From Brevibacillus reuszeri (GTDB lineage Bacteria > Bacillota > Bacilli > Brevibacillales > Brevibacillaceae), in contig NZ_LGIQ01000009.1 of assembly GCF_001187725.1 (NCBI RefSeq), positions 872,547 to 936,546 on the forward strand: 64,000 bases of DNA, in the 5' to 3' direction. The position numbers and the translations under genes are program-made. The notes below the pieces were generated by a model. That model was not told the DNA's origin. It was given only the letters and a program-made list of their open reading frames with translations, and ran no database searches. Positions 54,374-63,013 of the stretch are shown here, one piece after another. Positions within the stretch are counted from its first letter, which is position 1. Each line of letters begins with the position of its first letter.

Positions 54374-54403
54374 ATAATACTACAATTAATTGCTGTAATA
54401 CAA
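54374..54403 (-). promoter_or_regulatory. promoter with operator filling the spacer, upstream of the XRE-cupin gene
   Basis: Minus strand -35 TTGTAT and -10 TATTAT lie 18 bp apart, and the spacer (54381-54397) carries the imperfect dyad TACAGCAATTAATTGTA. A bound repressor here would block RNA polymerase. Confidence 0.55.
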
Positions 54404-54567
54404 TAATTATTTCTTTTATAACTTCATTTTTTACAGTAAATGCGCATCGTATACGTTTTTACTAGACCGTTTAATCACGACAAATGCATTGATTATTCAG
54501 AATTAATGGATAATAATGAAGGCAGGTAGACAGCTCTACTCATTGATGAATAAAGGAGACGTGGCGT

Positions 54568-55809
54568 ATGACAATGACGACCGAACGATTCCCCATTGAG
54601 GCTGTTCGTGAACAATTTCCTGCATTGAAACGCACCTACAAAGGAAAGCCTGTCGCTTATTTGGATGGACCTGGTGGCTCCCAAGTCGTAAAGTCCTCCA
54701 TGGATGCGATCTATGCGTATATGGCAAACGGAGGTGCGAATCTACACGGAGCTTTTCCTTCCAGTCGTGAAACGGAAACGCACATCGCCGACGCAAAGCA
54801 AGCTGTGGCGCAGCTTTTTCATGCCGATCCGGAAGAGATTGCCTTCGGCGCAAACATGACTACCCTTACATATGCGATTGCCCGAGCACTCGGACGGCAA
54901 TGGCAGGAAGACGACGAAATCGTGGTATCCGAGCTAGATCACCGCGCCAATGTTGATCCATGGCTTGCCATCGCCAAAGATCGGGGAATGACGATCCGCT
55001 GGTTAAAGGTGGACCCCCATACCCTTACGCTTCAGCTAGATGAGCTCGATTCACTGCTCACCTCGAAGACAAAGCTGATTGCCGTTGGCCTCGCCTCCAA
55101 TGCAGTAGGAACGATTAACGATCTTGCTTTCATCTCGCAAAAAGCGCGGGACAAAGGCATTCTCGTCGCTGTAGACGCCGTACATGCTGCTCCGCATTTT
55201 GCCATTGATCGTGATGCTATCGGTGCCGATCTCTTGCTATGCTCTGCCTATAAATTTTTCGGTCCTCATGTCGGGATTGCAGTTATCCGAAAACCGATAT
55301 TTGAAGCGCTGGATGTATATAAATTGGCACCTGCTCCTTCCTTTATCCCGGATAAGCTGGAAACAGGTACACAAAATCATGAAGGCATCGCGGGAATCAA
55401 GCCAGCCATTGAATTCATTGCCGGATTGGGTGCAGGTGATTCGCTTTACGAACAAATCCGCTCGGGGTATGCGCTACTCGAAGACTATGAAAATAAGCTG
55501 GCCGAAAAGCTGAGAAAAGGTCTGGGAGAAATCGACGGTGTTACGCTGTATCAAGCTGATGAACATGTACCGAAAACACCAACCATCGCGTTTCGCATAG
55601 CAGGCTATGAACCACGTGATATTTGCTCTAGGCTATGTGAGGAGTACAGTATTTTCATTGCTGACGGTGATTTTTACGCATCGACTCTGGCAGAAAAGAT
55701 CGGGGTTCGAGAGCATGGCGGCTGGATTCGAGCCGGGCTGGCTCCCTATAATACGGAGGAAGAGGTAGAGCGATTGATTGACGGACTAAAACAAATCCTT
55801 GCTGGCTGA
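54568..55809 (+). CDS. cysteine desulfurase-like aminotransferase (class V)
   Basis: A 413-residue PLP enzyme of the class V family. It shows FPALKRTYKGKPVAYLDGPGGSQV, ELDHRANVDPW, VDAVHAAPHFAID and the PLP lysine in CSAYKFFGPHVG. Length and start suggest the cysteine desulfurase-like subgroup (VC1184-type) rather than a housekeeping NifS/IscS. It opposes the hyu operon, behind AAAGGAGACGTGGCGT, and ends at a terminator shared with the acetamidase gene. Its amino donor and acceptor are unknown. Confidence 0.9.
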   Translation: MTMTTERFPIEAVREQFPALKRTYKGKPVAYLDGPGGSQVVKSSMDAIYAYMANGGANLHGAFPSSRETETHIADAKQAVAQLFHADPEEIAFGANMTTLTYAIARALGRQWQEDDEIVVSELDHRANVDPWLAIAKDRGMTIRWLKVDPHTLTLQLDELDSLLTSKTKLIAVGLASNAVGTINDLAFISQKARDKGILVAVDAVHAAPHFAIDRDAIGADLLLCSAYKFFGPHVGIAVIRKPIFEALDVYKLAPAPSFIPDKLETGTQNHEGIAGIKPAIEFIAGLGAGDSLYEQIRSGYALLEDYENKLAEKLRKGLGEIDGVTLYQADEHVPKTPTIAFRIAGYEPRDICSRLCEEYSIFIADGDFYASTLAEKIGVREHGGWIRAGLAPYNTEEEVERLIDGLKQILAG

Positions 55810-55835
55810 TACCGATTATTAGATGCAACTATAGG

Positions 55836-55865
55836 AAAGACCCGAGACAGATATCTCGGGTCTTT
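55836..55865. terminator. bidirectional terminator between aminotransferase and acetamidase genes
   Basis: AAAGACCCGAGA and TCTCGGGTCTTT form a 12-bp perfect stem with a 6-base loop between two converging genes. Confidence 0.8.
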
Positions 55866-55878
55866 GACTTTGTTACAT

Positions 55879-57189
55879 TTATACACGTCCATATTGTTCC
55901 TTGGCTAGCTCTCGTATTCCAATCTTGTCAAGTAGATCAGTAGGCGCCAGGAAAGTAACGGTTACGACGCCAGGGTGACGGCCAATTTGGATCGAGCCTG
56001 TGATGGTCGCGCGATTCAACACTTCTGGTACGGTCACACCCAGCACTTCAGCAGCTCGGTTCAACCCGTTCTCCGTTGCTTCATTCAAATTAGCGCCTGT
56101 CCCGATAAAGGACACGGGAAGAGAATCCTCGATCGCATGTAGCTCCCACGATTTCGCGTACTTCAGCGCTTTTTCTTTTTCTGCTTCAGTAAAAGGCTTT
56201 GCCAAATAAGGCAGGTCCTCCTCCACTGGCAGCAGGATCGGTCCATCAATATTTAAATTTGGAATGACATGAACCTGCAAGGTAACGATTCCGGAAACAT
56301 CCGTCGTATGACCAGCAATTTCTCCATCGCCTTGCATAGCATGCATATCTCCCAGGTAGACACCACCGCCGGGAACCTTCACCGGGCAAATCAGAACGGC
56401 ATCCTCTCTGACCCGGTTAATATCCATATGACCATCTGTTTTATGCTGATTTAGTTGTTCCTGGGTTAATGCATATTCATGTGGAGCACCGAGCAAAAAT
56501 GAACCGAAATCTCCCGCATTGTGTGAGTCTGGCATCGGATGTGACGGGGTTGTCCCTAGTTGTCCCAGAAAAGGACGAACACGTGCCACCACACCAACGA
56601 GATCATGCGGTGCAAAGGTCACAACCGGATTTTGCACCGAATGCTCAGGTGTATTCATATAGTAATGGCCATTCTGGGCAATTTTCTCAGCTGCTTCTTT
56701 CGGCAGAGTGACACCGAATTCTTTTTTCTCATCAAAACCGATGGTATAGCCATTTGTAAAAGTAAATGGAGTCGTATCCGAGCCACATTCTGCGCATCGA
56801 ATGGATTCGGGGCCAATTCCTTCGATCCGGGTCGCCGGGTAAAGCGTACCACAACCAGGGCATTTTGCCGCTACAAACGGATCACCGAGAAATCTTCCTT
56901 CGATCGTTCTTTCGTTCCCAGAGGCAGTCGCCATAGAGGTCACTTCGATCGATTTGATACGGATTGCGATCGCATCCCCAACCTTTGCCCCTTCTACATA
57001 GACAGGCTGGGTTACTTCATGACCACCGCGAAGAGCAGGTGTAATCATCGGCCCCCAGCATCCAGGCGTCGTATTCGCCACGATGTATCCTCCGTCTTTC
57101 ACGGGTCCAAGCATCGGCTGCGAAGGGTCCAAAATGCCATTAATAAAGGTATTCACATATACAGTTTGTTGGGCTTTTCCCTTTTCCAT
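55879..57189 (-). CDS. acetamidase/formamidase family amidase
   Basis: The 436-residue FmdA/AmdA-type protein has IVANTTPGCWGPMITPALRGGHEVT, VGDAIAIRIKSIEV, a CPGCGTLY...CAECG metal-binding-like insertion, PSHPMPDSHNAGDFGS and VYLGDMHAMQGDGEIAGH. It hydrolyses short amides to ammonia and acid. I start at 57189 (AAGGAGAAATGTAT ahead); an ATG two codons earlier lies too close to the site. It would fit with the window's repeated amide and lactam catabolism. The cysteine cluster is seen in some members and could bind zinc. Confidence 0.91.
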   Translation of the reverse strand: MEKGKAQQTVYVNTFINGILDPSQPMLGPVKDGGYIVANTTPGCWGPMITPALRGGHEVTQPVYVEGAKVGDAIAIRIKSIEVTSMATASGNERTIEGRFLGDPFVAAKCPGCGTLYPATRIEGIGPESIRCAECGSDTTPFTFTNGYTIGFDEKKEFGVTLPKEAAEKIAQNGHYYMNTPEHSVQNPVVTFAPHDLVGVVARVRPFLGQLGTTPSHPMPDSHNAGDFGSFLLGAPHEYALTQEQLNQHKTDGHMDINRVREDAVLICPVKVPGGGVYLGDMHAMQGDGEIAGHTTDVSGIVTLQVHVIPNLNIDGPILLPVEEDLPYLAKPFTEAEKEKALKYAKSWELHAIEDSLPVSFIGTGANLNEATENGLNRAAEVLGVTVPEVLNRATITGSIQIGRHPGVVTVTFLAPTDLLDKIGIRELAKEQYGRV

Positions 57190-57281
57190 ATACATTTCTC
57201 CTTTGCTTTAAGAAAAACGAATGACCGTTTTTCTATGTTCATGGCTACATAACTAGTATACTTCTTTTTCACATCATTTTG

Positions 57282-57324
57282 AAAAAAAGATACCCATCTC
57301 CAGTACAGTTCTACTAGAAATGGG
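57282..57324 (-). terminator. Rho-independent terminator of the TOMM operon
   Basis: Minus strand: CCCATTTC pairs with GAGATGGG, with an inner GTA/TAC pair, then TATCTTTTTTTC. It lies 24 bp after the dehydrogenase stop. Confidence 0.7.
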
Positions 57325-57347
57325 CAGCTTTGTGTCTGATCTCTCTT

Positions 57348-58949
57348 TTATCCATGCAAGCCTCCCTGCAACCGCGGGCGATGGCGATAAGGACCTACTG
57401 GTATTTGAATCAGACTTGTTTTCTGTTTGGGTCGGATTTGATAAATTTCGTCACATAGCCGCGCATCATACCCAAGCAATGGATGCCCTCCCATACCGCT
57501 CGCATAGGCAGACACCAGCAAGCGGTGGACAACCATGCCTGCCTCCATCTGTTGAATACGATAACCGCGTGGCCCTCTATGACTCATCATTTGATCACTT
57601 TCCCCAATCACGTGAAAGCACAACGGCACCTGATACAAGTTCACATTATCCATCGTCAATCCCATCTGCAGCTTTAAGCGATGATCTCCATGTTGAATGA
57701 GAGCAAGAGAGTTGTCTTGGTAATCAAATTGGTACGCACCATCCCCTAGCCCTTCAACCTGATGAAGACAAACAGCTAACGCCAGGCGCTGCGCTACTAC
57801 CTCCTGCCCGTCCCCCAAATCATTCCGGTACGAAAAGGAGCCTATGGCTTCATGCAGCAATCGCGAGAGTTGTGAAAGCTTGATCTGCCCCATCATAAAA
57901 TCCATTTCAGGCGATAATCGATTCCGACAGTATTGTGCAAAATTAATCTCTGGCCAATCCTCTATAGGCAAAGAAATTCTTGAACCTTTTATTTTTGAAA
58001 GCTTACTGGCAGCACCCTCAAAAAAGGAGCTGGTGGATTCGATCATTGCTGCCTCATTCATCCTGCGGGGGAGCAATGGATCTTTTCTATTCTTCGATTT
58101 CACATAATGTGTATGAAAAAGCTGTGGTAGCTCTTGTATCAGCTGCGCTGCAGTTGCAGCCTTCTGCCGCCTCTTTCCTTCTGTCTCTTTCATTGAATCC
58201 CATGTTAAATCCGGTTGGACAGTAAGAGGTACTATGGCGTACACGCTCTCTTCCTGTTCCGATAGACCAAGCAGATGATTCACCGCACGATCCAAAAATT
58301 GAAAACATACTCCTGACGATACGCCAAGCTCCTTCGTTGCAGACAGCAATTGTCCGAGCAGCACACCCGCATCGAGTCCTTGCAGTCGGTACGAAAAATG
58401 ATGGTACTTAAAGAAATTTTTCCAGAAAAAGGTAGATACAAAGAAAGCTCCAAAACAAGCGTTCAGGTCACAATTCCATCCTACTGCCTGGGTGAGGTAC
58501 GTATCAAAATTTCCTTCTCGCAAGAGTACCAAGCGATGGTGCGCAGCATCGTAGTGATAAATACCATGGGCCAGATCATTTAGCTTCAAATATACATACA
58601 ATTCGCTTGGATACAAACCCCCGCCCGAAGGAAGAAACCGCCGATTGGACTGGAAATATAGAACTTCATCCTGCTCGGAAGACATTGGCAAAACAGCTTG
58701 ACTCAGCTGCGTAACACCATACGAATACCATAGAATAGCACCTATTTGCGGCAAGGATGGTTGCTTGTTACCGCTTTGTATTTTTTGTCCAGTGAGCGAC
58801 AACGGAATTTCCGTAGGAAGCGATAGAGTAGGCAAACCCCGATACAACTTGTATGGGAGCGGAGCATCCTCCCAGTCAACATCAAATTCAGGCGGATTGA
58901 CTTTTTCAATGTCAAAATGAAGGTGATGGATAAAGGAATCCAGACTCAT
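57348..58949 (-). CDS. SagB-type azoline dehydrogenase, two tandem nitroreductase domains
   Basis: A 533-residue protein with two nitroreductase-like halves. The first (about 40-240) has the FMN-type motif RRFLPSGGGLYPSELYVY and LQGLDAGVLLGQLLSATKELG. The second (about 300-520) has RLSPEMDFMMGQ, AEAGMVVHRLLV-like QQMEAGMVVHRLLVSAY and GGHPLLGYDARLCDE. SagB enzymes use FMN to oxidise thiazoline/oxazoline rings to thiazole/oxazole in TOMM peptides. GGGAGGAAGCAGG precedes the ATG, and it lies 22 bp after the YcaO gene. The two-domain form is seen in the heterocycloanthracin-type clusters. Confidence 0.9.
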   Translation of the reverse strand: MSLDSFIHHLHFDIEKVNPPEFDVDWEDAPLPYKLYRGLPTLSLPTEIPLSLTGQKIQSGNKQPSLPQIGAILWYSYGVTQLSQAVLPMSSEQDEVLYFQSNRRFLPSGGGLYPSELYVYLKLNDLAHGIYHYDAAHHRLVLLREGNFDTYLTQAVGWNCDLNACFGAFFVSTFFWKNFFKYHHFSYRLQGLDAGVLLGQLLSATKELGVSSGVCFQFLDRAVNHLLGLSEQEESVYAIVPLTVQPDLTWDSMKETEGKRRQKAATAAQLIQELPQLFHTHYVKSKNRKDPLLPRRMNEAAMIESTSSFFEGAASKLSKIKGSRISLPIEDWPEINFAQYCRNRLSPEMDFMMGQIKLSQLSRLLHEAIGSFSYRNDLGDGQEVVAQRLALAVCLHQVEGLGDGAYQFDYQDNSLALIQHGDHRLKLQMGLTMDNVNLYQVPLCFHVIGESDQMMSHRGPRGYRIQQMEAGMVVHRLLVSAYASGMGGHPLLGYDARLCDEIYQIRPKQKTSLIQIPVGPYRHRPRLQGGLHG

Positions 58950-58971
58950 CCTGCTTCCTCCCAGCTATGCT

Positions 58972-60915
58972 TTATGGAAATGGATGGGGATGCGGATTTA
59001 ATTGGTCATCGCGAAGTGGTTCCTTTGCATAGCCCAGTGTTACAGGAACCTGTCGGACTCTTTCCAAGCCTTTTATCCGCGTAAGATGATGTCCGAATGT
59101 CATAGGAAGCATCCCGGGAATGAGTACACGCACACATGTCAGCCCATTTCTGCGAACATCAGGGGTAGTCTGGTCAACAACAATCACATCCATATCCAGG
59201 TTCCGAAAAATTCCGAGCAAGTCACGCAGATCATCTGTGAGGTCATGATGCTTCTTCCTTGCTGTGAACGCGTCTGCGAATGTTTGTATCGGTCTGGTGT
59301 CATCGAGTAAAAAACGAAGACGCTCTTCTGCCTCTGGCAAGCTATAGAGCATCGCATGATCATCCATTTTCTGCACGAGCGCTGAGTCGTGAAACATGCG
59401 GAGGTATTTTTCCCGATTCGCCTCGAATTTGTCGGTCAATCCAATCAACATGGCTGCTGACTCATGAAGCGAGCTTTTAACCGCACGGATCGGATCGGGA
59501 TGTGCTCCACCAGCGCAAACCAGATTGAGCCCTTTTTGCGTACGGTTCTTTGCGATTGTCCAAACGCTCGAAATACCGTTTTCCATGGTCGCATTGTAGA
59601 TGAAGAAATCGTAGTCCGTAACGGTCTGCAGTCGATCGATCATCAATTGGAGCTCTCGATCATCTGCTGAAGACGGATCAAGTCGCGGCAATTGCAATTG
59701 TGCGTACCAGGTCAGTAAGAACGCATCACGCTCGACAACCTCCAGTATTCCGTAAAAAATGGCTTCCTCCAGGCTCCCACCGAGCGCACAGCCATTGGAC
59801 GTCTCAAAAACGATTCCTTCCCCGAAGCCCAAACTGTAATAAGCGATCAATTCCGGCACTAAAATCGGGCGCTCCTGCAAAAAAGAATAGCCCCAGACCC
59901 AATTCATCGGTCGCTTCGTTTCAAATGGGCGGAAAGGAAAGCCTGACTGCGCGTACTGCTCCTCTGTATGCGAGCCAACCAATCTCGGATCGAGGGCATG
60001 CTCTGCCAAATTGTCGTAGCAATCACGAACGACCGTCCGTTTGCCACGCGGAGCAAGACCACAATATCTCTCCACCCCCTCCAAAATGGCTGTCAACTCA
60101 CTGTCTGCATACGAATTCGTTCTGCCAGCCGTGCCTTCATCCTGCGTGAACAAGGGCAAATTGACGCTGACATCTGCAAACACAGAGGTGAGATCACGCA
60201 TTTTTCCATTGATAAAACCGATTCGCGAATCCAAATATTCGGATTGCAATGCCTTTTTCAAGTCATGCATCGATTTTGTTCGATAGCTGTCTGGATTCGG
60301 CTTTGGATTAGCCTGTAAGGTAATCCGCGCTCGTTCCGGAGTGTCGTCAGGCAACGGACTGCATACGGGACATAAGGGATCAGCGAGAAAAAAGTGTCGC
60401 GTACTCGTCAATGATTGCAAATCAATGATCTGTACATGTTCATGAAGCTGTGGCTTCTCCCCCTTTACAAGCCGGTGTACTTCGGCTTTTACATATTGGG
60501 TCACCTGTATGAGACCATTGTGAGAAATCCAAGCATCCCTTTGATTCCCGCCGGTTGCGCTGAGCTTGGATTGAATTCCCCACATTTCCTTGCGATCCCT
60601 ACCTGCCATGAGACGCCGCATATCAGCGCACCTAGAGCACCCAGGAATACCGGGACGTACCACGGGACCTACGATTGCCTCTCCAAACGAAATGAAGGCA
60701 CGTAACCATGTAATGCCTGAAGACTGCAGCCATTTTTCCTGCTCAAGAATTTCAGAAGGATGCCATGCATCGTGCATATCAAGTACGAGGTTCACGTGCG
60801 GCATATCCGGGTTCCAGGTTGACTGGCGAATGATATCATAGTCCATTTCTAGATGCTCAGATACCATATTTGCCAGCAAGCCTTCCCCAATCACCGTAAT
60901 TTTCGTATTTTTCAC
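58972..60915 (-). CDS. YcaO cyclodehydratase with fused E1-like domain (TOMM C/D fusion type)
   Basis: The 647-residue protein has an N-terminal E1-like part (ITVIGEGLLANMV) with zinc cysteines in SRCADMRR and LCPVCSPLP. A YcaO/SagD kinase-like domain follows from about residue 250 (NSYADSELTAILEGVERYCGL, NGCALGGSLEEAIFYGILEVVERDAFLL, VKSSLHESAAMLIG). It ends HPHPFP, the proline-rich end that YcaO enzymes need for catalysis. It makes thiazoline/oxazoline rings from Cys, Ser or Thr using ATP. The GTG start shares one base with the preceding stop (TAGTG) and follows GGAGGGCACATA. Confidence 0.94.
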   Translation of the reverse strand: MKNTKITVIGEGLLANMVSEHLEMDYDIIRQSTWNPDMPHVNLVLDMHDAWHPSEILEQEKWLQSSGITWLRAFISFGEAIVGPVVRPGIPGCSRCADMRRLMAGRDRKEMWGIQSKLSATGGNQRDAWISHNGLIQVTQYVKAEVHRLVKGEKPQLHEHVQIIDLQSLTSTRHFFLADPLCPVCSPLPDDTPERARITLQANPKPNPDSYRTKSMHDLKKALQSEYLDSRIGFINGKMRDLTSVFADVSVNLPLFTQDEGTAGRTNSYADSELTAILEGVERYCGLAPRGKRTVVRDCYDNLAEHALDPRLVGSHTEEQYAQSGFPFRPFETKRPMNWVWGYSFLQERPILVPELIAYYSLGFGEGIVFETSNGCALGGSLEEAIFYGILEVVERDAFLLTWYAQLQLPRLDPSSADDRELQLMIDRLQTVTDYDFFIYNATMENGISSVWTIAKNRTQKGLNLVCAGGAHPDPIRAVKSSLHESAAMLIGLTDKFEANREKYLRMFHDSALVQKMDDHAMLYSLPEAEERLRFLLDDTRPIQTFADAFTARKKHHDLTDDLRDLLGIFRNLDMDVIVVDQTTPDVRRNGLTCVRVLIPGMLPMTFGHHLTRIKGLERVRQVPVTLGYAKEPLRDDQLNPHPHPFP

Positions 60916-62855
60916 TATGTGCCCTCCTCTCTAAGGAGCAGAGCGAACACCCCACCGAGTCCTTCTCGCAAAAATGGTTCAACTGCAGCTGAAAATACAA
61001 CCGGGCACTTGTTATGACGCTTGAGTACAATCTGCGCCTCATCCCAACTATCGCTTTCAGTCAAGTCATTTTGGGTAATGATAGCCCACTCTTTTTCTGA
61101 TTCAGTCAGATCAATCGCATGTGTTGACAAGGAATACATCCCCTTGTTGTATATAGGCTGATTCTGTACCTCCATCAGCGCATATAACAATGCACTGCGC
61201 AAGGCCTCTGTATCATCTAAACCAACACTGCCATGCCAGCCTTTTTTCGTGCAAACCCAATACACAGGAAATCCCAGTACCTTTTCACCTATCCCGATGA
61301 TTGGCTTTTCTCCCATGGTTGCCAGTGAACGTAAATAAAATTGCGATCTTTTATCATCCAGCGACGTGATTTGCACACGAGCAGCTTTCGTGATCTTTCT
61401 CCCCTGCTGTTTCCCGAATACCTCTGTCAAGCAGTGACGAAGCGCCCTGCACAGCCCCTCTTCGACTGTCTCTCCGGCCCCGAAGCCAACAGCTTTTTGG
61501 AACGCAAAAGGCATATCCTCGTGCTCATGAAGTAGCTGAGAAACAATCCGCGACACGTACATCTCTACACCAGCCAAGCCCGCTTCTTTACGCGCTTCGT
61601 CATGGGTGAGACCAGCACACACAACAACGGGCAATAGCTCGGCGGGTCCAGACGAAAGTGGATCAACGGACTGAACCTGGCATTGTGCGAGGGGCAGCTG
61701 CTTTAGCTCTCCCTCTTCCCAGGTATGAAAAATTCCCGTTTCCTCGGACGTCCACGAATGAAAAACGGAATGGTATCTCCCCGCAGCTTGTTTTTCCCTA
61801 GCCTCTAAAAGCTGCTCACTTGGCTTTTCCTTTTGCAGCTTTTCTAGTCCTTTTACCAGCGGATGGGGCAAAAAGGATTTCCATCCCCCTTCCAACGTCT
61901 CCAGATTCAATAGGTACAGCTTGTTAGTGTTATCAAAGGTTGATAGCCCTGTTGTGTATTTGAACCATTCAAAAACAATCACATTTGCCAAAAGCGCGGC
62001 AGCCGTCATTGAAAAAGAATGCTGCATGGGATCTGCGCCAAGCGAGCATTGATGCAAACGACGCCATGCCGATTCAAAGCACGCTTCGGAGGATGAATGA
62101 ACCAATGGACCTGCTATCCCTCTTTGGCAAAAAAACGTAGCCGGGATAAATACTTTTCCATTCTCTTTGCAGAGTGATTGGAGCGCTGTAAGCTCATTCA
62201 TCTCTCCCTTCTCCGATACGTATAAAACAGCTGAAAATGGAGAAATTGCCTCTCGCCACGTGCCTGACGTCTGCTCGCCCATATATAGCTCAGTCAGCTC
62301 TACATCTGGATCTTTTTGTCGCGCATAGGCAATCAACTCCTCCAATCGCTTTCGATTGGTGTGATCGTTGCCGGTGATCCAATAATGAAATTGTGCCTTC
62401 CCAGACTCCAGCAATGCCGATATCAAGGCAAGAAAAAACGGTCCAGAACCGACAGCCAGAGCTTTTTCACTCCGATACGACTGAAAAAGGTATCCCCCAG
62501 ACCCTTCCATCTCGTCTAAAAACGCGATTTGTGCTGCATACACCTCTTGCACATGAGCGGGCAACTGATGGGGAATATCTTTGCTTTTATCCTGAACAAA
62601 TCCATTCTGAAACAGACTGTTTGCTATTTCGTATATCTGCTTCTGGTATTCTTCCGGCAGATCATCCGTTATTTCTTCGAGAGTGTGCTCTCCGTTGAAC
62701 ATGGGTAGCAGTCGCTCGACCCACTGATCAATCATTTCTCCTTCCATCTGAAAGGTTCCGATGTTATTGCGAAAATACACGCTTCCATCCGGATTCGGCA
62801 AATAAAACGTGTCACGCTTCACTTTTAGACGCATCGCTGGATTCAAATTCACCAT
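60915..62855 (-). CDS. ocin-ThiF-like leader-binding partner protein (F protein) of the TOMM cluster
   Basis: From the ATG at 62855, after AAGGAGGAATAAT, the protein has 646 residues. The N-terminal 100 look like a RiPP recognition element (winged-helix, MVNLNPAMRLKVKRDTFYL then GTFQMEGEMIDQWVERL). A degenerate E1/ThiF fold and a long C-terminal part follow. It matches the 'putative thiazole-containing bacteriocin maturation protein' family. In the heterocycloanthracin system this F protein binds the leader peptide and presents it to the YcaO enzyme. The gene overlaps the YcaO gene by one base. Confidence 0.9.
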   Translation of the reverse strand: MVNLNPAMRLKVKRDTFYLPNPDGSVYFRNNIGTFQMEGEMIDQWVERLLPMFNGEHTLEEITDDLPEEYQKQIYEIANSLFQNGFVQDKSKDIPHQLPAHVQEVYAAQIAFLDEMEGSGGYLFQSYRSEKALAVGSGPFFLALISALLESGKAQFHYWITGNDHTNRKRLEELIAYARQKDPDVELTELYMGEQTSGTWREAISPFSAVLYVSEKGEMNELTALQSLCKENGKVFIPATFFCQRGIAGPLVHSSSEACFESAWRRLHQCSLGADPMQHSFSMTAAALLANVIVFEWFKYTTGLSTFDNTNKLYLLNLETLEGGWKSFLPHPLVKGLEKLQKEKPSEQLLEAREKQAAGRYHSVFHSWTSEETGIFHTWEEGELKQLPLAQCQVQSVDPLSSGPAELLPVVVCAGLTHDEARKEAGLAGVEMYVSRIVSQLLHEHEDMPFAFQKAVGFGAGETVEEGLCRALRHCLTEVFGKQQGRKITKAARVQITSLDDKRSQFYLRSLATMGEKPIIGIGEKVLGFPVYWVCTKKGWHGSVGLDDTEALRSALLYALMEVQNQPIYNKGMYSLSTHAIDLTESEKEWAIITQNDLTESDSWDEAQIVLKRHNKCPVVFSAAVEPFLREGLGGVFALLLREEGT

Positions 62856-62948
62856 ATTATTCCTCCTTACCTCGAATCTTCTACCACTTTGCGCCATGTG
62901 TGTCACGCTCATTCTATGAGTCGCTCTTTGTCCATCATTCCAACATAA

Positions 62949-62993
62949 AAAAGCAAAGCTCCTGTCGCTTTTGTATTGCTTGACAGGAGCTTT
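62949..62993 (-). terminator. hairpin between precursor and biosynthetic genes (attenuator)
   Basis: Minus strand: AAAGCTCCTGTC, 15-base loop, GACAGGAGCTTT, then GCTTTTTTATG. It starts 21 bp after the precursor stop. Such leaky terminators give more precursor than enzyme mRNA in RiPP operons. Confidence 0.78.
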
Positions 62994-63013
62994 GTACTGG
63001 AAGGCTTATCTTT

